Shown piece by piece: positions 35,056-48,845 of a DNA stretch of 64,000 nucleotides. The notes below the pieces were generated by a model that had not been told where the DNA came from, did not search any database, and saw nothing but the letters and a program-made list of their open reading frames with translations. Position 1 is the stretch's first letter. Every line of letters begins with the position of its first letter. Source of the stretch: Gerris lacustris (lineage: Eukaryota; Arthropoda; Insecta; Hemiptera; Gerridae); contig OX578278.1 in the NCBI GenBank assembly GCA_951217055.1, forward strand, positions 39,281,115 through 39,345,114. The letters run 5' to 3'. A program made the position numbers and the translations under genes.

Positions 35056-35679
35056 ATAATAATTAAATTTACTTAAGAAAACAAGAAATAACTAGGCAAA
35101 ACACTAGGCTAAGTAATTATGAACTTGTATGTCAGAAAGTTTGTCTGAGTTGTCTCAGCCCGGTTTTTTTGTTTCCCCTCCTCACCCTAAAGGAATGGCA
35201 AAAAAGTAAATAGATAGTTATTTATGCACCAAGGGAGTAAAGTAGGTCATTATTCCCTGTGTGACTAAATTGGTTCTTGAGGCGAAGCCGAGGGAACCAC
35301 GGTCCCTAAATCCCGAAACGAAGCCGAAGGAATAACGCCAATTACCTTCCGAGACGCAGCCGAGGGAGATAATTATCCCGAGGTACATACAATATTTTAT
35401 CTCCAGTAGGGAGTTTTCATCCATTGCACAGTTTTTATATTATAATTGTTAGCCCTTTTAATAGCAGATATAAGAGATTCAATATTGAAGACAAATAAGA
35501 ATAGCAATTAAACTCAAATACAAGGATATTTAGATGCAGGTATAAACATTGATAAACAAGGTTGAAAAAGCAGTGTCGCCAGTCTGATTTCTACAACCTC
35601 ACTACATTAGCCATTCATTTTCTACTATTTATAAAATAATTAAGTTGGCAATCCTTCTTTTTATCCCTGGTTTAACTTT
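35056..35679. other. Intergenic with CGAAGCCGAGGGA short repeats
   Basis: Three imperfect copies of GARRCGAAGCCGAGGGAA-type sequence lie at about 35281, 35318 and 35362. No gene recognised. Confidence 0.4.
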
Positions 35680-35790
35680 TTCTCCCTACTTTTTGAGTTC
35701 AGGGAAGAAAAGACTTACTTTAGTCCCTCGAAACTAATCCAAAATCATAACTTTTCCTCCCTACTGGTGATAAACAAATTTAGATAATGC
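35680..35790. repeat. Copy of the 4.38-kb dispersed repeat
   Basis: Shares TTTTTGAGTTCAGGGAAGAA and the following TTTAGTCCCT with 4385-4475. Confidence 0.6.
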
Positions 35791-36962
35791 CCCAAAAAAC
35801 AAAACAAAAACAAAAACCAAGAGTCTCCCGAGGGATCACAATGTTGTTATCGGTATTAATAACAAGATACTTTAAGCTTTTTCAGGAAAGTTTCATCGCC
35901 CTATCATAATATATTTTTAGTCTACTCTTCAGCAGCTTTCATTTGATTCCCCTCTCAAAATTTTAAAAAATACCTATTTGGACGCACTTTGCATATGCGC
36001 ACACAAACTGTGCATTTCTTTGGAGTATATTTGAATGCAATTTTTAAAAAAATATACATATATTTGTAACCTAAACTTCAGCAGCTTTCATTTGATACCC
36101 CACTCGAAAATTAAAATATTTGAGTTTTCCACACTTGGGCGAATTGAACACTTTATATTGGGGGGGGGGGGGGATATGATTTTAATATAAATGAAAGAAA
36201 TCTATTAATATCCGATATTAAATTCTCAGAAAGTTGCGCCAGTGTTATATATATGTATATTAACTCTTTAGCTTAAACGGTTCGGGAGATATGAACCACA
36301 GACATGTCACCCTTAGCCATTAGGGGTTTGAGAAGGATCTACGAAACCCTAAAAAAGGTGCTTTAATAAACCGGTCTTACAGTTGCTTAAAACTAATAGC
36401 GAATTTCGGAATCAAATAATGTTGTGTTGTTTTATATAATTTGTACTATGTAAATACAGCATTTAAGGGTTGAGGGAGCTTATATTTGGGTTAGCTTTAA
36501 TTACCTGTTGGCCGGATATTCTGGGTATCCGGTTGGTATTTGTGCCTTGGGCCGAGATTTTCGGGGTTTGTTTTAATTAATCAATGCGGCCGTGTGCTGA
36601 TCGGATGCTTTAATTTGTCCGGAGCTGTACTCAAAACCGTATCATTCCCTATAGGAAGGAAAACCTACAGCTCTCAACACTTTTTATGGGGGAAAAAATT
36701 CCACTCAATGAAAATGCTGGAACATATTATGGATTTTATAAGCGAAAGAAACCCATTAATATCCGCATCTATTCATTCGAATCGCGAGTTGATTCTCCAC
36801 TCGGCGAATGTGTAAACGGTTATTTCTATGGACGAACATATAAATGCGACTCGCGAATGTCGGCGGGTGAGAAGGCGAAGCACGAGCGCAGCTGCATGGA
36901 TGCGCTATATTAATTCCGACTTATAAAAATGCATAATAAGAGGAGAGATAGACATATATAAG
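35791..36962. other. Intergenic; paired AGCAGCTTTCATTTGAT words, G-run
   Basis: CAGCAGCTTTCATTTGAT occurs at about 35931 and 36073, and its complement is weakly visible near 52350. A G-run of about 14 lies near 36160. A GC-richer patch at 36760-36910 is open in two frames but unrecognisable. Confidence 0.35.
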
Positions 36963-36964
36963 TA

Positions 36965-37045
36965 TATGTGAAATGCAGGAGTCGAACCATGGACCCCTGC
37001 TTTGTTACTGTATTGCTTCTATCCAATGAGCCCAAACGGAGATAA
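36965..37045 (-). mobile_element. tRNA-like (SINE head or tRNA pseudogene)
   Basis: On the minus strand GGGCTCATTGGATAGA (A-box-like) is followed by GGTTCGACTCC (B box, 36978-36988) and an acceptor-like GCAGGGG/CTCCTGC pairing. It is too irregular for a functional tRNA. No tail or target duplication was found. Confidence 0.45.
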
Positions 37046-37049
37046 ATTT

Positions 37050-39999
37050 CCATTAAAATTAATGGTAATTCATTGGTTATATAATGCATTTAATCAATTT
37101 ATTAATTAAAGACAAAGAGAGAAAAATTGTTTCCCACAGCCTTGAACGGTCCCCTTTAGAATAACTATATTAATATCAGGAAAAATCAATAATTTTATTT
37201 TGTTAGTATGTCTTCAAGCTTTATTTTATAATTTAAACTACTCTTAGAATAAGTAAATTATAGAGGACAACCCATCAGATATGAATATATCAATATTTTT
37301 CGATATATTCTGTATTAAGTGCCTCTTGTATCAAATCTAATGAGCGAACTTCTAATTTTCAAGGAGAGACCTTTTTAATATTAATTTTTCAGGAAAAGGA
37401 GAGGTTTTGTTCTCTTACAATTATCCCCTGTCCTTCAGTCGGACGTTAGTGAATCGTAGTTTGCCGTATATATTTAAAATGATAAAATTAATTTTATTTA
37501 AAGAAAATATTCATGGAACTGGCTTTTTCACTCCACACCACACCTCGACTCGGATTCTTGTGTGGCACTTAACCTCCTCAAATAAAATGCATGGGAGATC
37601 CACCAATTTTGAGCAAAATTGGTTCGTTAGAGCTTAAGAAATTGATGTTTGGTGGATTTTTACGTTTGAGCATGCTCAGTGACCACTATATTATGTCTAA
37701 TTGCAGTGATATTCATAGGGGACCATATAGGGCATAATCTGCACAATTCCTGGACATTTAATCGAAGTCGGATGAAAAGTGTGGAAGTTATGCGTTTGAC
37801 AAGGATTCGCGGAAACATACCGACAGACACAAAACTAGTCAAAAACGTAAAATTCGAGAGGAAATTTTGATTTTTGGAGGGGGATAAAATGTTCACCTCA
37901 GGATTTCATATATATTTTTTAATGATAGATTTTCATTTCTCATAGCGTCCGCATTTATTGACCGATTTTATTACTGATTGGAGCGCACTGCTGTGCTCCA
38001 GGCCAAGTTCCAGCAAGCAAGCCAATGAATCTTTACTTGATATCATATAATAAATATAAAAATAAAATATAAATAAATAATGAATTACTAAATTGAGAGA
38101 CACAGTCCTCTCTCCAGGTGCATGTTGTTATAGTTGTCCTTATTGCTTTTATAGTTATTTTGGTAAAATATATAATTTTAGTTACATTTTTAGTTTTTTA
38201 TTGTGAAGTGTTGGAGTAAAGAATATCTATTATTTTTTATTATTTATACCTATAAAATTAAAGTTTTGTTTGTGTCTGTCGCGACCAGTCCGCGCCACAA
38301 AACTAGCTAAACGCAATCGATTATATTTTTTCTCAGAGGTGTGCGCATCTTGTAGGTTGGTGTTGGTTTCTTCGAAAAATATTAAGTAGAACCTTATGTT
38401 ATGCTTTTACAGCCTATTATAGTCTAATTAATTGACCCCTGTCAAACATATTTTGTTCTTTTACACGAATAAAAATATAAATTTATAGAGCGCAGACGGT
38501 TGAAATCAATATGACCATCTGAGAGCTTCTTACCTATGACAACCAATCTAAATTTCTTAAAAATAGAATGAGTACTTAAAAATAATACATAGTTTAATAC
38601 TTAATAAAAAAATACATGGGTTATATATAGGTATCAGGATTTTTTTAAATTGGAGAAATATCACTGCGTTACCTTCAGTAAGCTCGGAAGCAAAATTTAC
38701 AAGACAGACATGAAAAGCATTTGTTTTATTTTTGTTAGGACGGGCGGTGTTTACGTAGGATCTGACAGGTGGTACCAGCTGAGTGAGAAGGTTAAATCCC
38801 AGTTATTTACTAAACAAGTTGACTCTATATAAAGAGAAAAACCAGCACTAACCTGGAAAATTCATCAACACAAGTTTTTTTTCTAAAACGTCAAGCTTTC
38901 CTTTCTCATTCCAGGCTATTCCTTTCTCTAAAGATTACCTAGGAAAAAAACTAACAAGCCTTTAACTTTTAAACAACTTTTGACTACCTCTTTTTTGTTA
39001 GATTTTTTACTTTCTCAGTCTTATAAAAGCACATTTATTACAAGAACGGTAGCCAAACCACCATCAGAGCACCAGAGTCGTTTACTTCATAGGGTCTTAG
39101 GGGTGTCAGAGCAACTCCCTCTTTAATTCCATCTGACACTGGATTTACTTTTAAATCCCCCTTTTTTGGGTAAAAGTCTCCCCTTTATTTAACCCCTTCA
39201 AAAAAATCTTTTAAACTTCTATTTCTGCTGACAACTTTGCAACTCCAGAGAAAGGGGTTGGTTACTAAAGTTAGGTCGAGACAACCGACTAAACAAAACA
39301 GCACAAAAACCAGCTTCTACAAGCAAAAGTAAAGAAAGGAAAATCTCTCTAGCGACAAGTATTAAAATTGTTGGTGAAGAAAAATGTATTGACCTCTGAG
39401 TTTAAACGTCTAAACTCTCTTTTTGCCGGTGTATTACTATACTGGTAAACTTACTCAAAGCCAAATAAGATTAAAAAGGGTTCTTGATTTTGAATGAACT
39501 GCTTTGATTCGAAAAGAAAGAGTATATGTAAAAGCCATTGATACATCCGTGAAATGCTGGTTTAGTACGTCTGATTTCTCCCTGTGACTCAGTTCTAGAG
39601 GACGTTGATTAAAGAGTTAAAAGGGCTCTGATCCACCATGCCAGGGTATGGAAGCCTGTATAAAGCTAATTGGGGAGGAGCAAGAGCTGTGTAGATCGGA
39701 GAGCAGGTGATTTATAGTGTGATACTACACCTTGCTTCCCTCTCTCTCCCTGCGTCTCATGTTGTACAGCACATTTATATCAGTCAAAAAGACAACTAGC
39801 CTTAACTCCACAACCCTCCACCTCAGTGCACCCCCATTATTACCTCACCCTTTCACACTCCTTTCTAATAGCCAATATACGAGTGCATCCATACAGCATT
39901 CTATAACACTAACTCAGTCTAACATCATTTTATGAAATGATGTTTCACACAGACACAAATATACATAAATACACGTGTATATATATAAATATATATACA
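37050..39999. other. Intergenic, nothing recognised
   Basis: About 3 kb of mostly non-repetitive AT-rich sequence. Open frames are short and featureless. It could contain regulatory or intronic DNA of a neighbouring gene, but nothing supports this directly. Confidence 0.35.
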
Positions 40000-43220
<3,221 letters not shown>

Positions 43221-43400
43221 AAGCTGCTGAACGGGCAGCCAGGAGTCAGGAAAAGCCATGGAAGACCAAGATAACGACGGAAGGAATATGTGGTGAATTG
43301 AGAAGATTAGGAACCCGCAAGATACGTCAGTTTATACGTGGAAGAATATTGCTAAGATGGCCAAAGATCTATAAGGGCCGTAGGGCCAAGAAGTAAGCTG
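43221..43400 (+). pseudogene. Very decayed LINE 3' end (RTE-like), tentative
   Basis: Broken reading frames give pieces resembling the RTE-type polymerase tail: a basic KSHGRPR patch followed by a W-rich WKNIAKMAKDL piece near 43344. There are several stops and frameshifts, so the call rests on spacing and composition only. Confidence 0.3.
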
Positions 43401-43729
43401 GAAAGTAGATAAAGACTAAATATTTGACAAATTTTCTTATTCAATGTCAAGAAGTCTGTCAATAAACATTGTGGCATTATTCTTATAACGTAAACAACTG
43501 AGAACTCGAGTTAAACTTATTAACCTTGTGCCTTTAGTCTTTCTTCTTACGATTCCATATCATGGAGGTTCAATTCCGTTTTAATAATAGCCCACTTAGA
43601 CAAACTACGTTAAGATGACATATAGGTGTCAAGAATGAGTGTTGTTGTTTATAATGTGTTCCGTGTTATATATTCCAAGAAGCATCGGTAGAAGGAGCTG
43701 GCGAGTCAGCCAAACCTCGAGAAAACGGC
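43401..43729. other. Upstream region of the transporter gene
   Basis: AT-rich, becoming less so from about 43680. No clear TATA or initiator can be assigned. An upstream non-coding exon is possible. Confidence 0.35.
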
Positions 43730-43741
43730 ATGCCGATCTAG
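43730..43741 (+). promoter_or_regulatory. Minimal upstream ORF (Met-Pro-Ile-stop)
   Basis: ATG CCG ATC TAG lies 15 nt before and in frame with the transporter ATG at 43757. If included in the mRNA it could lower or condition translation of the main frame. Alternatively the TAG end (TCTAG) could be part of a splice acceptor, in which case it would not be translated. Confidence 0.4.
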
Positions 43742-43756
43742 ACCGTTTTGGATGAC

Positions 43757-45745
43757 ATGAAGAAAATGCCCGATCAAAACCCGGGCAAGTTCCCTCGGAT
43801 TATGATTGTGATGGTGCCCGTCCAACTGGTCCAGGCATTCAGTCAAAACGTCATGCTCTCCATCAAGGCGATTTACATCACGACGGTGCTCGGATATGGA
43901 GAGGACGCCGCAGTCATGATCAGTCATATATTCATCTCGTTCGAACCCATAGCTCATCTGACGGGTGCAATACTTGCGGATTCCACTTTCGGTAAATGGA
44001 AAATTATTGTGGCTGGGATGGTCATAATGAGAATACCTGACGTCTTTTTCATCCTCGCGGTCCTACCAGGAACCGCTAACAGGGTAACGTTCCTAACGGC
44101 AGTCACTCTCGCGACCTTTCTCAATATCCATATCCCAACGTTGAACGCATTTTTCTCCGAACAGTTTCGAATGCCACAGCAAGAGAAGCTTTTAAAGCGA
44201 TATTACAACTTTCTCTACTGGGGTAGGAACGCTGTTAGTGTTGTGGGAGCTTTCAGTGGCAGCAGGCTAGCTGCAATGAGCTGCTTCGGTCAAAGCCAAT
44301 GTTATTTCGCACCGTTTTCAGTATGGGTTGGTACCGAAATATTAGTGGCTATTATTATCGTGGCTTTAGGACGTTTTTTCGTCAAAAAGCCACCCACTTC
44401 CAGTGTGATACTCCACTTTCTAGAGTGCGTTGCACGAGCTCTTTATAATAAAGCACGTTTCGGTAAAGAAGAAAAACGGGACAGGTGGATCGATCATGCC
44501 GACGACGTATTTACAGACAGGTTTAGAGACGACGTTTTCGTTCTCGTAAACATGTCTTACTTCTTCATGTTAGGCATCCTGTACTGGTCTCTATACGATC
44601 AAATGTACACAAGGTTCATATACCAGGGAGCCAAACTTGATCCGTATCTCACTGACAACTTCAGAGTGTATCCGGGAGACACAACTATCCTCAATCCGGT
44701 ATTGGTCATTATTCTTCTGCCACTGTTAGAGTACGTTGTTTATCCTATATGTGGAAAAATGAAGTTTCTCAAGACCGATTTGCAAAAAGTGGGCTGTTCG
44801 GAATACCTTGTTGCTTCGGCATTTGTGGCAGCGGCAATATTAGAGTGGCAGATAAGAACGCACGAAGTACGCCCACCGCCACCCGGAACCGCACATTTGG
44901 TCGTTTTCAACGGGATGAATCAGGCAATCGACCTTTCAGGAGATCTCGTTGGAGAAATAAGGATCGAGGCTTTTGATACTCGCTTCTTCACTGATTTATC
45001 AGTAACCGGGTCAAAAACAATCGATGTACAAATAAGATCTTCTGACGGAGTTATAGAAAGAAACTATCCGATAACTCTAGAAGAGCAGAAAGGCGTACCT
45101 TACGTGTTGACAGAGAACAACTTCGAGAGAATTAGTGGGTATGAAGTGTATCATACAGATCCTAAGAAAGCCCTAGAACCTAAGATAAGGTGTGTGTGCA
45201 CGGCGCGGGACTGCCACGACGTCTCTATCAAGACAGGTCGAGGTAAAACGGTGACTCAACTTTCTTGTCAGCCTCCATCAAGTTCGGCCGACTACAAACC
45301 TATTAAGGAGGGAAGATTTCGAGTTTTTAAAGATAAACAACCGATCGGAGAAAAGATCACTATAGATGAACATTTAGATTATACTCTGATCTTACTTGAA
45401 TATCCGGATCACCCCGTAATACTATTCGAGTCAAATCCTCATTACCTCATCCCCTTTTGGTGGATAATTCCTCAAATTTTCATAATGACACTGGGTGAGA
45501 TCATGCACGCTATTCCGTGGCGTCTCTTCATCTATACACAGTCTCCACCGCCCATGCGATCTGTTGTCTTCGCTTTGGACTTGCTCTCAAGATCTCTTGG
45601 TGACCTTCTCGTGGCAGTCATAGCCGCCTCGGCACTCCTCGAACAAATCTACGAATTCATCCTATACGCTGCGGTTATGTATGTCGTCTCTATACTATTT
45701 ACACTGTTAGCTATCAGCTACAAACCTCAACAAAGTCGAGACTAA
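43757..45745 (+). CDS. Divergent SLC15/POT-family oligopeptide transporter homologue
   Basis: A 662-residue multi-pass membrane protein of the proton-dependent oligopeptide transporter family, which normally moves di- and tripeptides with protons across the plasma membrane. Family marks: GAILADS..GK near residue 70; a PTR2-like YYNFLYWGRNAVS block near 150; W-x-L-x-DQ (WSLYDQ, about 277-282); a long extracellular domain between the ninth and tenth helices (about 368-561, with cysteines); and C-terminal helices from 563 with the GE...Y.Q.P..M.S pattern (GEIMHAIPWRLFIYTQSPPP). Length suits animal SLC15. Oddities: the ExxER motif of helix 1 reads Q-L-V-Q-A, and the GGDQF signature is replaced by FFSEQF, so proton coupling may be altered or lost. 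The start is the ATG at 43757; an in-frame TAG lies just upstream. It is intronless with no frame damage, so probably functional. Confidence 0.88.
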   Translation: MKKMPDQNPGKFPRIMIVMVPVQLVQAFSQNVMLSIKAIYITTVLGYGEDAAVMISHIFISFEPIAHLTGAILADSTFGKWKIIVAGMVIMRIPDVFFILAVLPGTANRVTFLTAVTLATFLNIHIPTLNAFFSEQFRMPQQEKLLKRYYNFLYWGRNAVSVVGAFSGSRLAAMSCFGQSQCYFAPFSVWVGTEILVAIIIVALGRFFVKKPPTSSVILHFLECVARALYNKARFGKEEKRDRWIDHADDVFTDRFRDDVFVLVNMSYFFMLGILYWSLYDQMYTRFIYQGAKLDPYLTDNFRVYPGDTTILNPVLVIILLPLLEYVVYPICGKMKFLKTDLQKVGCSEYLVASAFVAAAILEWQIRTHEVRPPPPGTAHLVVFNGMNQAIDLSGDLVGEIRIEAFDTRFFTDLSVTGSKTIDVQIRSSDGVIERNYPITLEEQKGVPYVLTENNFERISGYEVYHTDPKKALEPKIRCVCTARDCHDVSIKTGRGKTVTQLSCQPPSSSADYKPIKEGRFRVFKDKQPIGEKITIDEHLDYTLILLEYPDHPVILFESNPHYLIPFWWIIPQIFIMTLGEIMHAIPWRLFIYTQSPPPMRSVVFALDLLSRSLGDLLVAVIAASALLEQIYEFILYAAVMYVVSILFTLLAISYKPQQSRD

Positions 45746-46287
45746 ATATCCACGATTATAGTCGAAAACTGTATTATTCTTCTATAATCCGAGAAAAGCC
45801 AATACGTGGAGGTGGCCTACTCCAGAGGAAGCTAGAAATCTTTTAGTTGAGATTTCATAAAACGACTTTCAGTTCCGCTCTTTTTAAGAAGAAAATTGTA
45901 GATTAATAATTTTATTGTAAAAGAAATCTTTTAATAGAGCTGCCACCCCTTGTTTTATTTCATACGAGGTCAAAACAATTATAAATTATGTTATTTTTGT
46001 AAAAGTATTAAAAAGATGATAATCCTGATAAAAGTTTTACTAACTGTACTAAAAGTTTCTACAAAAAACTATTTTACTGTCGCTTTTTGAACTATTTTAA
46101 GTGCTTTTAATGTTATACATAACTTGGTAAAGCCACTGGTGATGACCTAATAACAGGTTTAGAGCTCTTTGCGGTAATAAAATAAATGCAATGACTTTGT
46201 ATGTCTTTGATTAAGGGCTACACGAGCTCAATCTACCAGACAGTTTATTAAAATCATTTCTAATAACCCTTAATAATAATTTATTTA
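45746..46287. other. 3' flank of the transporter
   Basis: AT-rich non-coding sequence, probably 3' UTR to about 46.2 kb and then intergenic. Confidence 0.5.
46176..46186 (+). terminator. Candidate poly(A) signals
   Basis: Two AATAAA hexamers (46176-46181 and 46181-46186), followed by a T/G-rich stretch (TTTGTATGTCTTTG). They lie 430 bp after the stop codon of the transporter. Confidence 0.5.
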
Positions 46288-46600
46288 CAGGGTGACTGAC
46301 GATAAAGTTTGGAAAAGTTATAGAGCGTTAGTACACCTCGTATGGGGAAAAAAACATTCCATAGGTCAATTCTCAACCGTTCTGCCACTAGGTCAAATTT
46401 AGCGAATTTTCGAGAGGGTCTTCCTTGCCTCATAAAATGAATTGCTGCTCTTAAAATATGAATCCTAGAGAAATGATTTGAGTATCGTTGGAAAGCATAA
46501 AAAAGTTCCTAAAAATAAATCATAAGTCCTTTTATTCAAAATAGCATTTACTGAGTATTCGTATTCATTCTTATCGAAATTATAGAGAATTATTTTGTTA
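46288..46600. mobile_element. Single arm of a CAGGGTGAC foldback element
   Basis: Begins CAGGGTGACTGACG and shares the layout and words of the 13469-14540 arms (CTCAACCGTTCTGCCACTAGG, then GGTCAAATTT). There is no matching right arm before the next element. Confidence 0.65.
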
Positions 46601-46641
46601 TTAACTATGAAAAGAATCTCAATCAAAACCTACGCATAAAA

Positions 46642-47565
46642 ATGAATAATAGATTAAAAACTGACAACAATCCAATAATAACAAACGAACCCCATCATGA
46701 TAATAAACTCCTTAAATATAACAACCTACATAAAAATGATTGGTTTCTAAATTTAACGGTTATAAATATAACAAATAATATAAAGAATTTCCTTTCCTTA
46801 GGTTATAATTATAACCTAAACAATAATAATAACAAAGATATACTCAAATTAATAGTCGATGTAGAAAAATGCTTAAATACATTAGATACCAGTGATAACC
46901 ATAAAAATGCACTCCGCAGCCATTAAAAAAATACAAAATTTAAAAAATTTCCAACAGGTTCAGTACAAAAGCAAATTATAATTGATTCTAAAAAAACCAA
47001 TGCGTTTCTTACACGCAATAAAGAAATCGTAATAACTAGAGCTGACAAAAGTAATATAACTGTTATTATGACCAGAGATATGTATATCAGAAAAATGGAT
47101 TTACTATTAAATGAAAATAACATATTACAGGTAAATAAGATGTGTCCCGGATAATAAAATAGAAGCAATTAAAAAAGTTATTAAAAATTATTAGCTAAAA
47201 AGTATACTCGTATAACTAAAGAAAAAAAAATTAAATTAAATATAAACAATTGTAATTTTTCAAAAATATATGGCCTACCAAAAAATCACAAAGCTGATAA
47301 CCCACTAAGACCAATAGAAAGTAGTAACAATGCTCCCACAGAAAAAACTAACAAAACTTATTAACTCCTCATTAAACAATGTGTGCAAAAACAACCAATT
47401 TGACTATAAAAACTCAATAGATGTAAAGAAAGCAATACAAAACATAATAGTTAACTATGATGAAGAAATAATTTCACTTGACATCAAATCCTTATTCACA
47501 AGTATACCCCTGCAAGAGGTTTACAAAATAATTCAGAAGTTTAACAACTATTTAACAAATATTTA
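46642..47565 (+). pseudogene. Penelope-like element, N-terminal RT fragment
   Basis: Interrupted plus-strand frames give, in order: an Asn/Lys-rich start with FLSLGYNYNL (like the N-terminal motif of Penelope RTs); ITRADKSNITVIMTRDMYI (the ..DKG..vVi.....Y block) around 47040-47090; KIYGLPKNHK followed by PLRPI near 47265-47315; and LDIKSLFTSIP near 47480-47510 (the FD+.SLFTNIP block with the first catalytic aspartate). Sequence stops shortly after, so the YADD box, thumb and GIY-YIG endonuclease are missing. At least two stops or frameshifts separate the pieces. It is an inactive 5'-type fragment. Confidence 0.8.
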
Positions 47566-47761
47566 GGTAGCTTGTACTTATTCCACGCTGAAGACCCTCA
47601 AAAACCCTAGTTTGTCACCTAGAGTATATATACACATACACTGACAGCTTTTGTGAAATTTTGTCTTTTTGACTTGGTGGGGCGGAACTCTGCTGCGTTC
47701 CTAAATAAGGGACAAAAGAAAAAGATAATTATTTTATTTTATTATTTTTTTGCTGGTGGCA

Positions 47762-48650
47762 GAACTTAAAAACCAGTATAGTTGCATCGAGTACACTTTC
47801 TAGAAAATTTCCTCATTTACTTACCGTTCAAGAAGTACTCACAGCTATACCCATTTATTTGACCATATTTTAAGTAATAAATTACGAAAGTTTGAAAAAT
47901 GATTGTAAATTACAGTAAAATACGTGCCATACAGCAATTTATAATTAGATGCTAGATGTTCGTGCAAGACTAATTTTTCAGCACAATGGAGCTCCACCTC
48001 GTTATTGATTTAGAATATTCCTAGGCGAAACTTGCCCTTTATGGATAGGCCGTGGGGGCATAGTCGCTTGGCCCCCAAGGTCTCCTGATCTAAACCTTAT
48101 GGATTACTATATTTGGGGACACTTCAAACGAAGTTGGAAGTTTACAAGACAGAGATCGAATCTGAAAAAGACCCGAGGATGAGGATAGAACATGCAGCAG
48201 AAGTTATTAGAGATGCATCAAGGCAAAAAATGACCGTAAAGGAAATGAGAAAAAGAGCAAGAGAGTGCATTAGAAATAGGAGTCACCATATTGAGCAATA
48301 TTATTAATTTATTTTAGCTTGTACTGAATTTTGTTTATTTTTTTTTTTTTTCTTCTTTACAAACATATATTTGTTTATAAGTTATTTCTGCTTTCAATCT
48401 AAATAAAGCTTCCTCATTAACTTCAAAACCTATAGCTTAGTAATTTAATACACTATTGAACAAAAAATAATGTCTAATTGATAATTGATGTATGCTACGT
48501 ATTTTACTGTAATATGCAATCATTCCGTCGGTTATTACTCAAAATATGGCCAAATAAATGGGTAAACAGTGTGACTACTTTTTGAACGGTAAGTAAATAA
48601 GAAAATTTTCCTGAAAGTTTACTTGATGAAACTGCACTGGTTTTAAGTTC
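47762..48650 (+). mobile_element. Mariner-like element with about 190-bp inverted repeats
   Basis: Left arm 47762-47952 and right arm 48472-48650 are imperfect reverse complements (GAACTTAAAACCAGT ends, TTACTTACCGTTC, CCATTTATTTG.CCATATTTT, TTACAGTAAAATACGT). Between them is the C-terminal part of a mariner-like transposase, so the element is internally deleted. Exact TA duplications could not be fixed. Confidence 0.8.
47970..48306 (+). pseudogene. Mariner-like transposase C-terminal fragment
   Basis: The frame gives FQHNGAPPRY, corresponding to the family's QHDGAPPH box, with the second catalytic aspartate changed to asparagine and a stop just after. WPPRSPDLNLMDYYIWG follows, the third-aspartate box of mariner/Tc1 DDE transposases, and a frameshifted tail ends ..CIRNRSHHIEQYY near 48306. 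The N-terminal DNA-binding domain is gone. It is not functional. Confidence 0.78.
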
Positions 48651-48790
48651 GAAAGATCTTTAAGAGTACAGTAATTTTTGTTATATACACTTTTGTCATT
48701 AAAGAAGTGGGTAATATGAAAAAACGGGGGGAAAAAAATCGGGTACGGGGTACCTCAGAACTTTTCCTCACTTCAGAGGCCACTAAAGTG
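48651..48790. repeat. Fragment related to the Helitron-like element
   Basis: TTTAAGAGTACAGTAAT and GGGTACGGGGTAC match the interior of 12277-13011 in the same relative orientation but different order. Confidence 0.45.
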
Positions 48791-48795
48791 GCCTC

Positions 48796-48843
48796 TCCTG
48801 GAAGCAGCATTGGACGTGGTCAGTACTTGGATGGGTGACCGTT
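48796..48843 (+). pseudogene. 5S rRNA-like fragment
   Basis: About 45 bp (GGAAGCAGCATTGGACGTGG, then TCAGTACTTGGATGGGTGACC) closely resembles the central and 3' part of eukaryotic 5S rRNA, including the internal control C-box region. The 5' part and final stem are absent, so it is a fragment or part of a 5S-derived SINE. Confidence 0.65.
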
Positions 48844-48845
48844 CT

